Assembly: GCF_032854445.1 (NCBI RefSeq)
Contig: NW_027018098.1
Coordinates: 1-64,000, forward strand
Reading direction: 5' to 3'
Length of the DNA stretch: 64,000 bases
Origin: Liolophura sinensis
Taxonomy: Eukaryota; Mollusca; Polyplacophora; Chitonida; Chitonidae
The notes under the pieces were generated by a model. The model was not told where the DNA came from. It made no database searches and saw only the letters and a list, made by a program, of their open reading frames with translations. Positions 28,499-40,481 of this stretch are shown piece by piece; position 1 is the first letter of the stretch, and each line of letters starts with the position of its first letter. The position numbers and the translations under genes are program-made.

Positions 28499-31400
28499 TT
28501 TGCTGGGTGAGTTAAATGGGCTTGGCCCAAAGATTTGACGTCTTCTGGGCTACCGAAGGGCACATAACTTATAATCAAAAGTTGAATATAGTAATGACCA
28601 GTCGCGATTGTACATAGTACATGTAGCCGATTTCAATTAGCAAAAGGACCAGGCAAAAATCCAAAAGTGGAAAAAATGTTCCAATGCTGCTGGTAAGAGG
28701 CTAATCCGACGTATTTTGTGACGAGAAATCGAATGGTGCAAACCGCGTTGCTCTCCGACCAATACTTTTGGCTGTAGCCACAATTGAATCATCATTTATG
28801 TCAAAATCACGTGCCCAGCAACGGCTCTTACTGCATGGAAACCAAGGAAATTTCCAATTTTTCAACAGCTGGAGATGCCTGACCCAATTCGGCATCTTTT
28901 GGCACCTTATTGATGTGGGTCAGTGTTCAATTGTACTTTTTACAGCAGACTGTATCAAGTACCTTGTGTTTTTTATATAAAAATGGTGTGGTTTTTCTAC
29001 ATGTAGATAAAGACATTGAGTTTATCTTCGACTTAGAAGTAAGACATTTGCTGGGTGAGTTAAATGGGCTTGGCCCAAAGATTTGACATCTTCTGGGCTA
29101 CCGAAGGGCACATAACTTATAATCAAAAGTTGAATATAGTAATGACCAGTCGCGATTGTACATAGTACATGTAGCCGATTTCAATTAGCAAAAGGACCAG
29201 GCAAAAATCCAAAAGTGGAAAAAATGTTCCAATGCTGCTGGTAAGAGGCTAATCCGACGTATTTTGTGACGAGAAATCGAATGGTGCAAACCGCGTTGCT
29301 CTCCGACCAATACTTTTCGCTGTAGCCACAATTGAATCATCAATTATGTCAAAATCACGTGCCCAGCAACGGCTCTTACTCCATGGAAACCAAGGAAATT
29401 TCCAATTTTTCAACAGCTGGAGATGCCTGACCCAATTGCGCATCTTTTGGCACCTTATTGATGTGGGTCAGTGTTCAATTGTACTTTTTACAGCAGACTG
29501 TATCAAGTACCTTGTGGTTTTTATATAAAAATGGTGTGGTTTTTCTACATGTAGATAAAGAGATTAAGTTTATCTTCGACTTAGAAGTAAGACATTTGCT
29601 GGGTGAGTTAAATGGGCTTGGCCCAAAGATTTGACATCTTCTGGGCTACCGAAGGGCACATAACTTATAATCAAAAGATGAATATAGTAATGACCAGTCG
29701 CGATTGTACATAGTACATGTAGCCGATTTCAATTAGCAAAAGGACCAGGCAAAAATCCAAAAGTGGAAAAAATGTTCCAATGCTGCTGGTAAGAGGCTAA
29801 TCCGACGTATTTTGTGACGAGAAATCGAATGGTGCAAACCGCGTTGCTCTCCGACCAATACTTTTGGCTGTAGCCACAATTGAATCATCATTTATGTCAA
29901 AATCACGTGCCCAGCAACGGCTCTTACTGCATGGAAACCAAGGAAATTTCCAATTTTTCAACAGCTGGAGATGCCTGACCCAATTCGGCATCTTTTGGCA
30001 CCTTATTGATGTGGGTCAGTGTTCAATTGTACTTTTTACAGCAGACTGTATCAAGTACCTTGTGTTTTTTATATAAAAATGGTGTGGTTTTTCTACATGT
30101 AGATAAAGACATTGAGTTTATCTTCGACTTAGAAGTAAGACATTTGCTGGGTGAGTTAAATGGGCTTGGCCCAAAGATTTGACATCTTCTGGGCTACCGA
30201 AGGGCACATAACTTATAATCAAAAGTTGAATATAGTAATGACCAGTCGCGATTGTACATAGTACATGTAGCCGATTTCAATTAGCAAAAGGACCAGGCAA
30301 AAATCCAAAAGTGGAAAAAATGTTCCAATACTGCTGGTAAGAGGCTAATCCGACGTATTTTGTGACGAGAAATCGAATGGTGCAAACCGCGTTGCTCTCC
30401 GACCAATACTTTTGGCTGTAGCCACAATTGAATCATCAATTATGTCAAAATCACGTGCCCAGCAACGGCTCTTACTCCATGGAAACCAAGGAAATTTCCA
30501 ATTTTTCAACAGCTGGAGATGCCTGACCCAATTGCGCATCTTTTGGCACCTTATTGATGTGGGTCAGTGTTCAATTGTACTTTTTACAGCAGACTGTATC
30601 AAGTACCTTGTGGTTTTTATATAAAAATGGTGTGGTTTTTCTACATGTAGATAAAGCGATTAAGTTTATCTTCGACTTAGAAGTAAGACATTTGCTGGGT
30701 GAGTTAAATGGGCTTGGCCCAAAGATTTGACATCTTCTGGGCTACCGAAGGGCACATAACTTATAATCAAAAGATGAATATAGTAATGACCAGTCGCGAT
30801 TGTACATAGTACATGTAGCCGATTTCAATTAGCAAAAGGACCAGGCAAATATCCAAAAGTGGAAAAAATGCTCCAATGCTGCTGGTAAGAGGCTAATCCG
30901 ACGTATTTTGTGACGAGAAATCGAATGGTGCAAACCGCGTTGCTCTCCGACCAATACTTTTGGCTGTAGCCACAATTGAATCATCATTTATGTCAAAATC
31001 ACGTGCCCAGCAACGGCTCTTACTGCATGGAAACCAAGGAAATTTCCAATTTTTCAACAGCTGGAGATGCCTGACCCAATTCGGCATCTTTTGGCACCTT
31101 ATTGATGTGGGTCAGTGTTCAATTGTACTTTTTACAGCAGACTGTATCAAGTACCTTGTGTTTTTTATATAAAAATGGTGTGGTTTTTCTACATGTAGAT
31201 AAAGACATTGAGTTTATCTTCGACTTAGAAGTAAGACATTTGCTGGGTGAGTTAAATGGGCTTGGCCCAAAGATTTGACATCTTCTGGGCTACCGAAGGG
31301 CACATAACTTATAATCAAAAGTTGAATATAGTAATGACCAGTCGCGATTGTACATAGTACATGTAGCCGATTTCAATTAGCAAAAGGACCAGGCAAAAAT

Positions 31401-33431
31401 CCAAAAGTGGAAAAAATGTTCCAATGCTGCTGGTAAGAGGCTAATCCGACGTATTTTGTGACGAGAAATCGAATGGTGCAAACCGCGTTGCTCTCCGACC
31501 AATACTTTTCGCTGTAGCCACAATTGAATCATCAATTATGTCAAAATCACGTGCCCAGCAACGGCTCTTACTCCATGGAAACCAAGGAAATTTCCAATTT
31601 TTCAACAGCTGGAGATGCCTGACCCAATTGCGCATCTTTTGGCACCTTATTGATGTGGGTCAGTGTTCAATTGTACTTTTTACAGCAGACTGTATCAAGT
31701 ACCTTGTGGTTTTTATATAAAAATGGTGTGGTTTTTCTACATGTAGATAAAGAGATTAAGTTTATCTTCGACTTAGAAGTAAGACATTTGCTGGGTGAGT
31801 TAAATGGGCTTGGCCCAAAGATTTGACATCTTCTGGGCTACCGAAGGGCACATAACTTATAATCAAAAGATGAATATAGTAATGACCAGTCGCGATTGTA
31901 CATAGTACATGTAGCCGATTTCAATTAGCAAAAGGACCAGGCAAAAATCCAAAAGTGGAAAAAATGTTCCAATGCTGCTGGTAAGAGGCTAATCCGACGT
32001 ATTTTGTGACGAGAAATCGAATGGTGCAAACCGCGTTGCTCTCCGACCAATACTTTTGGCTGTAGCCACAATTGAATCATCATTTATGTCAAAATCACGT
32101 GCCCAGCAACGGCTCTTACTGCATGGAAACCAAGGAAATTTCCAATTTTTCAACAGCTGGAGATGCCTGACCCAATTCGGCATCTTTTGGCACCTTATTG
32201 ATGTGGGTCAGTGTTCAATTGTACTTTTTACAGCAGACTGTATCAAGTACCTTGTGTTTTTTTATATAAAAATGGTGTGGTTTTTCTACATGTAGATAAA
32301 GACATTGAGTTTATCTTCGACTTAGAAGTAAGACATTTGCTGGGTGAGTTAAATGGGCTTGGCCCAAAGATTTGACATCTTCTGGGCTACCGAAGGGCAC
32401 ATAACTTATAATCAAAAGTTGAATATAGTAATGACCAGTCGCGATTGTACATAGTACATGTAGCCGATTTCAATTAGCAAAAGGACCAGGCAAAAATCCA
32501 AAAGTGGAAAAAATGTTCCAATACTGCTGGTAAGAGGCTAATCCGACGTATTTTGTGACGAGAAATCGAATGGTGCAAACCGCGTTGCTCTCCGACCAAT
32601 ACTTTTGGCTGTAGCCACAATTGAATCATCAATTATGTCAAAATCACGTGCCCAGCAACGGCTCTTACTCCATGGAAACCAAGGAAATTTCCAATTTTTC
32701 AACAGCTGGAGATGCCTGACCCAATTGCGCATCTTTTGGCACCTTATTGATGTGGGTCAGTGTTCAATTGTACTTTATACAGCAGACTGTATCAAGTACC
32801 TTGTGGTTTTTATATAAAAATGGTGTGGTTTTTCTACATGTAGATAAAGCGATTAAGTTTATCTTCGACTTAGAAGTAAGACATTTGCTGGGTGAGTTAA
32901 ATGGGCTTGGCCCAAAGATTTGACATCTTCTGGGCTACCGAAGGGCACATAACTTATAATCAAAAGATGAATATAGTAATGACCAGTCGCGATTGTACAT
33001 AGTACATGTAGCCGATTTCAATTAGCAAAAGGACCAGGCAAATATCCAAAAGTGGAAAAAATGCTCCAATGCTGCTGGTAAGAGGCTAATCCGACGTATT
33101 TTGTGACGAGAAATCGAATGGTGCAAACCGCGTTGCTCTCCGACCAATACTTTTGGCTGTAGCCACAATTGAATCATCATTTATGTCAAAATCACGTGCC
33201 CAGCAACGGCTCTTACTCCATGGAAACCAAGGAAATTTGCAATTTTTCAACACCTGGAGATGCCTGACCCAATTGCGCATCTTTTGGCACCTTATTGATG
33301 TGGGTCAGTGTTCAGTTGTACTTTTTACAGCAGACTGTATCAAGTACCTTGTGTTTTTTATATAAAAATGGTGTGGTTTTTCTACATGTAGATAAAGACA
33401 TTGAGTTTATCTTCGACTTAGAAGTAAGACA
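28499..33431 (+). repeat. Alternating P/Q units forming a four-unit HOR
   Basis: P units (28499, 29595, 30691, 31787) have TGCATGG, AATTCGGC and CATCATTT. Q units (29047, 30143, 31239, 32336) have CATCAATT and GTGGTTTTT. Within this, Q-P-Q-P at 29047-31238 is repeated from 31239. TTTTCGCTG is at 29318/31510 (2,192 bp). CCAATACTG and AAAGCGATT (30657/32850) are at 2,193 bp because of one extra T at about 32241. CAAATATCC recurs at about 30846 and 33040. The last unit (32884) is chimeric. Confidence 0.88.
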
Positions 33432-34526
33432 TTTGCTGGGTGAGTTAAATGGGCTTGGCCCAAAGATTTGACATCTTCTGGCTACCGAAGGGCACATAAC
33501 TTATAATCAAAAGTTGAATATAGTAATGACCAGTCGCGATTGTACATAGTACATGTAAGCCGATTTCAATTAGCAAAAGGACCAGGCAAAATCCAAAAGT
33601 GGAAAAAAATGTTCCAATGCTTGCTGGTAAGAGGCTAATCCGACGTATTTTGTGACGAGAAATCGAATGGTGCAAACCGCGTTGCTCTCCGACCAATACT
33701 TTTGGCTGTAGCCACAATTGAATCATCATTTATGTCAAAATCACGTGCCCAGCAACGGCTCTCTTACTCCATGGAAACCAAGAAATTTGCAATTTTTCAA
33801 CACTGGAGATGCCTGACCCAATTGCGCATCTTTTGGCACCTTATTGATGTGGGTCAGTGTTCAATTGTACTTTTTACAGCAGGACTGTATCAAGTACCTT
33901 GTGTTTTTTATATAAAATGGTGTGGTTTTTTCTACATGTAGATAAAGACATTGAGTTTATCTTCGACTTAGAAGTAAGACATTTGCTGGGTGAGTTAAAT
34001 GGACTTGGCCCAAAGATTTGACATCTTCTGGGCTACCGAAGGGCACATAACTTATAATCAAAAGTTGAATATAGTAATGACCAGTCGCGATTGTACATAG
34101 TACATGTAGCCGATTTCAATTAGCAAAAGGACCAGGCAAAAATCCAAAAGTGGAAAAAATGTTCCAATGCTGCTGGTAAGAGGCTAATCCGACGTATTTT
34201 GTGACGAGAAATCGAATGGTGCAACCGCGTTGCTCTCCGACCAACTTTTGGCTGTAGCCACAATTGAATCATCATTTATGTCAAAATCACGTGCCCAGCA
34301 ACGGCTCTTACTCCATGGAAACCAAGGAAATTTGCAATTTTTCAACAGCTGGAGATGCCTGACCCAATTGCGCATCTTTTGGCACCTTATTGATGTGGGT
34401 CAGTGTTCAATTGTACTTTTTACAGCAGACTGTATCAAGTACCTTGTGTTTTTTATATAAAAATGGTGTGGTTTTTCTACATGTAGATAAAGACATTAAG
34501 TTTATCTTCGACTTAGAAGTAAGACA
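33432..34526 (+). repeat. Two indel-ridden units at a domain edge
   Basis: The unit at 33432 is 550 bp and carries eleven small indels: about 33480 (-1), 33557 (+1), 33590 (-1), 33605 (+1), 33620 (+1), 33761 (+2), 33780 (-1), 33803 (-1), 33882 (+1), 33915 (-1) and 33930 (+1). The unit at 33982 is 545 bp with losses at about 34224 (-1) and 34243 (-2). Units on both sides are clean. The second unit ends in ACATTAAG, as type D does. Confidence 0.85.
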
Positions 34527-36170
34527 TTTGCTGGGTGAGTTAAATGGGCTTGGCCCAAAGATTTGACGTCTTCTGGGCTACCGAAGGGCACATAACTTAT
34601 AATCAAAAGTTGAATATAGTGATGACCAGTCGCGATGGTACATAGTACATGTAGCCGATTTCAATTAGCAAAAGGACCAGGCAAAAATCCAAAAGTGGAA
34701 AAAATGTTCCAATGCTGCTGGTAAGAGGCTAATCCGACGTATTTTGTGACGAGAAATCGAATGGTGCAAACCGCGTTGCTCTCCGACCAATACTTTTGGC
34801 TGTAGCCACAATTGAATCATCATTTATGTCAAAATCACGTGCCCAGCAACGGCTCTTACTCCATGGAAACCAAGGAAATTTCCAATTTTTCAACAGCTGG
34901 AGATGCCTGACCCAATTGCGCATCTTTTGGCACCTTATTTATGTGGGTCAGTGTTCAATTGTACTTTTTACAGCAGACTGTATCAAGTACCTTGTGTTTT
35001 TTATATAAAAATGGTGTGGTTTTTCTACATGTAGATAAAGAGATTAAGTTTATCTTCGACTTAGAAGTAAGACATTTGCTGGGTGAGTTAAATGGGCTTG
35101 GCCCAAAGATTTGACGTCTTCTGGGCTACCGAAGGGCACATAACTTATAATCAAAAGTTGAATATAGTAATGACCAGTCGCGATGGTACATAGTACATGT
35201 AGCCGATTTCAATTAGCAAAAGGACCAGGCAAAAATCCAAAAGTGGAAAAAATGTTCCAATGCTGCTGGTAAGAGGCTAATCCGACGTATTTTGTGACGA
35301 GAAATCGAATGGTGCAAACCGCGTTGCTCTCCGACCAATACTTTTGGCTGTAGCCACAATTGAATCATCATTTATGTCAAAATCACGTGCCCAGCAACGG
35401 CTCTTACTCCATGGAAACCAAGGAAATTTCCAATTTTTCAACACCTGGAGATGCCTGACCCAATTGCGCATCTTTTGGCACCTTATTGATGTGGGTCAGT
35501 GTTCAATTGTACTTTTTACAGCAGACTGTATCAAGTACCTTGTGTTTTTTATATAAAAATGGTGTGGTTTTTCTACATGTAGATAAAGAGATTAAGTTTA
35601 TCTTCGACTTAGAAGTAAGACATTTGCTGGGTGAGTTAAATGGGCTTGGCCCAAAGATTTGACATCTTCTGGGCTACCGAAGGGCACATAACTTATAATC
35701 AAAAGTTGAATATAGTAATGACCAGTCGCGATGGTACATAGTACATGTAGCCCATTTCAATTAGCAAAAGGACCAGGCAAAAATCCAAAAGTGGAAAAAA
35801 TGTTCCAATGCTGCTGGTAAGAGGCTAATCCGACGTATTTTGTGACGAGAAATCGAATGGTGCAAACCGCGTTGCTCTCCGACCAATACTTTTGGCTGTA
35901 GCCACAATTGAATCATCATTTATGTCAAAATCACGTGCCCAGCAACGGCTCTTACTCCATGGAAACCAAGGAAATTTCCAATTTTTCAACAGCTGGAGAT
36001 GCTTGACCCAAATGCGCATCTTTTGGCACCTTATTGATGTGGGTCAGTGTTCAATTGTACTTTTTACAGCAGACTGTATCAAGTACCTTGTGTTTTTTAT
36101 ATAAAAATGGTGTGGTTTTTCTACATGTAGATAAAGACATTGAGTTTATCTTCGACTTAGAAGTAAGACA
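34527..36170 (+). repeat. E-L-(M/N) segment
   Basis: Units start at 34527, 35075 and 35623. E has GTGATGACC (about 34620) and CTTATTTATG. L is plain with AGATTAAG. The third has GACATC, as type M does, then GCCCATTT and CCAAATGCGC as type N does, with a private GCTTGACCC (about 36002). It looks like M and N fused into one unit, with one unit lost. Confidence 0.75.
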
Positions 36171-39100
36171 TTTGCTGGGTGAGTTAAATGGGCTTGGCCC
36201 AAAGATTTGACGTCTTCTGGGCTACCGAAGGGCACATAACTTATAATCAAAAGTTGAATATAGTAATGACCAGTCGCGATGGTACATAGTACATGTAGCC
36301 GATTTCAATTAGCAAAAGGACCAGGCAAAAATCCAAAAGTGGAAAAAATGCTCCAATGCTGCTGGTAAGAGGCTAATCCGACGTATTTTGTGACGAGAAA
36401 TCGAATGGTGCAAACCGCGTTGCTCTCCGACCAATACTTTTGGCTGTAGCCACAATTGAATCATCATTTATGTCAAAATCACGTGCCCAGCAACGGCTTT
36501 TACTCCATGGAAACCAAGGAAATTTCCAATTTTTCAACACCTGGAGATGCCTGACCCAATTGCGCATCTTTTGGCACCTTATTGATGTGGGTCAGTGTTC
36601 AATTGTACTTTTTACAGCAGACTGTATCAAGTACCTTGTGTTTTTTATATAAAAATGGTGTGGTTTTTCTACATGTAGATAAAGAGATTAAGTTTATCTT
36701 CGACTTAGAAGTAAGACATTTGCTGGGTGAGTTAAATGGGCTTGGCCCAAAGATTTGACGTCTTCTGGGCTACCGAAGGGCACATAACTTATAATCAAAA
36801 GTTGAATATAGTAATGACCAGTCGCGATTGTACATAGTACATGTAGCCGATTTCAATTAGCAAAAGGACCAAGCAAAAATCCAAAAGTGGAAAAAATGTT
36901 CCAATGCTGCTGGTAAGAGGCTAATCCGACGTATTTTGTGACGAGAAATCGAATGGTGCAAACCGCGTTGCTCTCCGACCAATACTTTTGGCTGTAGCCA
37001 CAATTGAATCATCATTTATGTCAAAATCACGTGCCCAGCAACGGCTCTTACTCCATGGAAACCAAGGAAATTTGCAATTTTTCAACAGCTGGAGATGCCT
37101 GACCCAATTGCGCATCTTTTGGCACCTTATTGATGTGGGTCAGTGTTCAATTGTACTTTTTACAGCAGACTGTATCAAGTACCTTGTGTTTTTTATATAA
37201 AAATGGTGTGGTTTTTCTACATGTAGATAAAGACATTGAGTTTATCTTCGACTTAGAAGTAAGACATTTGCTGGGTGAGTGAAATGGGCTTGGCCCAAAG
37301 ATTTGACGTCTTCTGGGCTACCGAAGGGCACATAACTTATAATCAAAAGTTGAATATAGTAATGACCAGTCGCGATGGTACATAGTACATGTAGCCGATT
37401 TCAATTAGCAAAAGGACCAGGCAAAAATCCAAAAGTAAAAAAAATGTTCCAATACTGCTTGTAAGAGGCTAATCCGACGTATTTTGTGACGAGAAATCGA
37501 ATGGTGCAAACCGCGTTGCTCTCCGACCAATACTTTTGGCTGTAGCCACAATTGAATCATCATTTAGGTCAAAATCACGTGCCCAGCAACGGCTCTTACT
37601 CCATGGAAACCAAGGAAATTTGCAATTTTTCAACAGCTGGAGATGCCTGACCCAAATGCGCATCTTTTGGCACCTTATTGATGTGGGTCAGTGTTCAATT
37701 GTACTTTTTACAGCAGACTGTATCAAGTACCTTGTGTTTTTTATATAAAAATGGTGTGGTTTTTCTACATGTAGATAAAGACATTGAGTTTATCTTCGAC
37801 TTAGAAGTAAGACATTTGCTGGGTGAGTTAAATGGGCTTGGCCCAAAGATTTGACGTCTTCTGGGCTACCGAAGGGCACATAACTTATAATCAAAAGTTG
37901 AATATAGTAATGACCAGTCGCGATGGTACATAGTACATGTAGCCCATTTCAATTAGCAAAAGGACCAGGCAAAAATCCAAAAGTGGAAAAAATGTTCCAA
38001 TGCTGCTGGTAAGAGGCTAATTCGACGTATTTTGTGACGAGAAATCGAATGGTGCAAACCGCGTTGCTCTCCGACCAATACTTTTGGCTGTAGCCACAAT
38101 TGAATCATCATTTATGTCAAAATCACGTGCCCAGCAACGGCTCTTACTCCATGGAAACCAAGGAAATTTGCAATTTTTCAACAGCTGGAGATGCCTGACC
38201 CAATTGCGCATCTTTTGGCACCTTATTGATGTGGGTCAGTGTTCAATTGTACTTTTTACAGCAGACTGTATCAAGTACCTTGTGTTTTTTATATAAAAAT
38301 GGTGTGGTTTTTCTACATGTAGATAAAGACATTAAGTTTATCTTCGACTTAGAAGTAAGACATTTGCTGGGTGAGTTAAATGGGCTTGGCCCAAAGATTT
38401 GACGTCTTCTGGGCTACCGAAGGGCACATAACTTATAATCAAAAGTTGAATATAGTGATGACCAGTCGCGATGGTACATAGTACATGTAGCCGATTTCAA
38501 TTAGCAAAAGGACCAGGCAAAAATCCAAAAGTGGAAAAAATGTTCCAATGCTGCTGGTAAGAGGCTAATCCGACGTATTTTGTGACGAGAAATCGAATGG
38601 TGCAAACCGCGTTGCTCTCCGACCAATACTTTTGGCTGTAGCCACAATTGAATCATCATTTATGTCAAAATCACGTGCCCAGCAACGGCTCTTACTCCAT
38701 GGAAACCAAGGAAATTTCCAATTTTTCAACAGCTGGAGATGCCTGACCCAATTGCGCATCTTTTGGCACCTTATTTATGTGGGTCAGTGTTCAATTGTAC
38801 TTTTTACAGCAGACTGTATCAAGTACCTTGTGTTTTTTATATAAAAATGGTGTGGTTTTTCTACATGTAGATAAAGAGATTAAATTTATCTTCGACTTAG
38901 AAGTAAGACATTTGCTGGGTGAGTTAAATGGGCTTGGCCCAAAGATTTGACGTCTTCTGGGCTACCGAAGGGCACATAACTTATAATCAAAAGTTGAATA
39001 TAGTAATGACCAGTCGCGATGGTACATAGTACATGTAGCCGATTTCAATTAGCAAAAGGACCAGGCAAAAATCCAAAAGTGGAAAAAATGTTCCAATGCT

Positions 39101-40024
39101 GCTGGTAAGAGGCTAATCCGACGTATTTTGTGACGAGAAATCGAATGGTGCAAACCGCGTTGCTCTCCGAGCAATACTTTTGGCTGTAGCCACAATTGAA
39201 TCATCATTTATGTCAAAATCACGTGCCCAGCAACGGCTCTTACTCCATGGAAACCAAGGAAATTTGCAATTTTTCAACAGCTGGAGATGCCTGACCCAAT
39301 TGCGCATCTTTTGGCACCTTATTGATGTGGGTCAGTGTTCAATTGTACTTTTTACAGCAGACTGTATCAAGTACCTTGTGTTTTTGATATAAAAATGGTG
39401 TGGTTTTTCTACATGTAGATAAAGACATTGAGTTTATCTTCGACTTAGAAGTAAGACATTTGCTGGGTGAGTTAAATGGGCTTGGCCCAAAGATTTGACG
39501 TCTTCTGGGCTACCGAAGGGCACATAACTTATAATCAAAAGTTGAATATAGTAATGACCAGTCGCGATGGTACATAGTACATGTAGCCGATTTCAATTAG
39601 CAAAAGGACCAGGCAAAAATCCAAAAGTGGAAAAAATGCTCCAATGCTGCTGGTAAGAGGCTAATCCGACGTATTTTGTGACGAGAAATCGAATGGTGCA
39701 AACCGCGTTGCTCTCCGACCAATACTTTTGGCTGTAGCCACAATTGAATCATCATTTATGTCAAAATCACGTGCCCAGCAACGGCTCTTACTCCATGGAA
39801 ACCAAGGAAATTTGCAATTTTTCAACAGCTGGAGATGCCTGACCCAATTGCGCATCTTTTGGCACCTTATTGATGTGGGTCAGTGTTCAATTGTACTTTT
39901 TACAGCAGACTGTATCAAGTACCTTGTGTTTTTTATATAAAAATGGTGTGGTTTTTCTACATGTAGATAAAGAGATTAAGTTTATCTTCGACTTAGAAGT
40001 AAGACATTTGCTGGGTGAGTTAAA

Positions 40025-40037
40025 TGGGCTTGGCCCA
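40025..40037. repeat. Short hairpin TGGGC-TTG-GCCCA in every unit
   Basis: A 5-bp inverted repeat (TGGGC/GCCCA) flanks a 3-base loop, 18 bases into the unit. It is kept in nearly all copies. A few copies break it, for example GGACTTGGCC at about 21394 and 34002, and single-base losses at about 46060 and 60311. It could fold in single-stranded DNA or RNA. No function can be shown. Confidence 0.7.
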
Positions 40038-40117
40038 AAGATTTGACGTCTTCTGGGCTACCGAAGGGCACATAACTTATAATCAAAAGTTGAATATAGT
40101 AATGACCAGTCGCGATT

Positions 40118-40134
40118 GTACATAGTACATGTAG
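40118..40134. repeat. GTACAT direct repeat overlapping the TACATGTA palindrome
   Basis: GTACAT occurs twice with one base between (40118-40123 and 40125-40130). The second copy runs into the 8-bp palindrome TACATGTA (40126-40133). The nonamer TACATGTAG is shared with the larger palindrome at 40504-40515, so each unit carries the ACATGTAG core twice, about 380 bp and 168 bp apart in alternation. Units at about 7797, 11634 and 12182 carry tagatgtag, which breaks the palindrome. A 5-bp deletion at about 13824 removes most of it. Confidence 0.7.
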
Positions 40135-40315
40135 CCGATTTCAATTAGCAAAAGGACCAGGCAAAAATCCAAAAGTGGAAAAAATGTTCCAATGCTGCTG
40201 GTAAGAGGCTAATCCGACGTATTTTGTGACGAGAAATCGAATGGTGCAAACCGCGTTGCTCTCCGACCAATACTTTTGGCTGTAGCCACAATTGAATCAT
40301 CATTTATGTCAAAAT

Positions 40316-40321
40316 CACGTG
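40316..40321. promoter_or_regulatory. CACGTG (E-box/G-box core) in the satellite unit
   Basis: The CACGTG palindrome lies in TCACGTGCC in almost every unit. One right-end copy reads TCACCTGCC (about 60592). The hexamer is the core site for bHLH and bZIP factors in eukaryotes. A six-base match is weak evidence of binding, and only the site itself is seen. The density of one site per 548 bp over 64 kb could titrate such a factor, which is speculation. Confidence 0.3.
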
Positions 40322-40353
40322 CCCAGCAACGGCTCTTACTCCATGGAAACCAA

Positions 40354-40379
40354 GGAAATTTCCAATTTTTCAACACCTG
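40354..40379. repeat. Polymorphic palindrome GGAAATTTCC and adjacent CACCTG/CAGCTG
   Basis: GGAAATTTCC (40354-40363) is a perfect 10-bp palindrome when base 40362 is C. About half of the units have G (GGAAATTTGC), and some in 23-27 kb have A, both of which destroy it. Fourteen bases on, CACCTG alternates with the palindrome CAGCTG (40376 C or G). The two sites occur in all four C/G combinations across the array. They are the most useful markers for telling units apart. Confidence 0.8.
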
Positions 40380-40481
40380 GAGATGCCTGACCCAATTGCG
40401 CATCTTTTGGCACCTTATTGATGTGGGTCAGTGTTCAATTGTACTTTTTACAGCAGACTGTATCAAGTACCTTGTGTTTTT

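Larger units (their letters stand above)
40209..40403 (-). other. Recurrent - strand open frame, judged non-coding
   Basis: A 64-codon frame starting MRNWVRHLQ runs antisense to the + strand frame and overlaps most of it. It is open in nearly every clean unit. The markers change residues here too: W/C at 40362, V/L at 40376, N/I at 40304, and R/P and N/I near the start from the AATTGCGC variants. Two overlapping opposite frames that both take replacement changes suggest no protein constraint. No domain is recognised. Confidence 0.6.

Noticed and set aside
33445-33729. Longer - strand frames of 80-95 codons, here and at 61805-62092
   Set aside because: They appear only where indels join two non-homologous frames of the satellite in the disturbed zones. 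Clean units lack them.
40235-40275. Possible tRNA-like or SINE-like Pol III B box on the - strand near CATTCGATTTC
   Set aside because: It matches only about 7 of 10 informative positions of the B-box consensus. No convincing A box is found upstream, and no tRNA fold could be drawn.
40341-40346. CCATGG as a Kozak-like start context
   Set aside because: The ATG in CCATGG opens no frame of note in the + direction. The site is better treated as a restriction marker, one per unit.
40209-40403. 64-codon - strand frame with ATG, repeated in most units
   Set aside because: It overlaps the + strand frame antisense, and its variants are mostly replacements (W/C, V/L, N/I, R/P). No purifying selection is visible.
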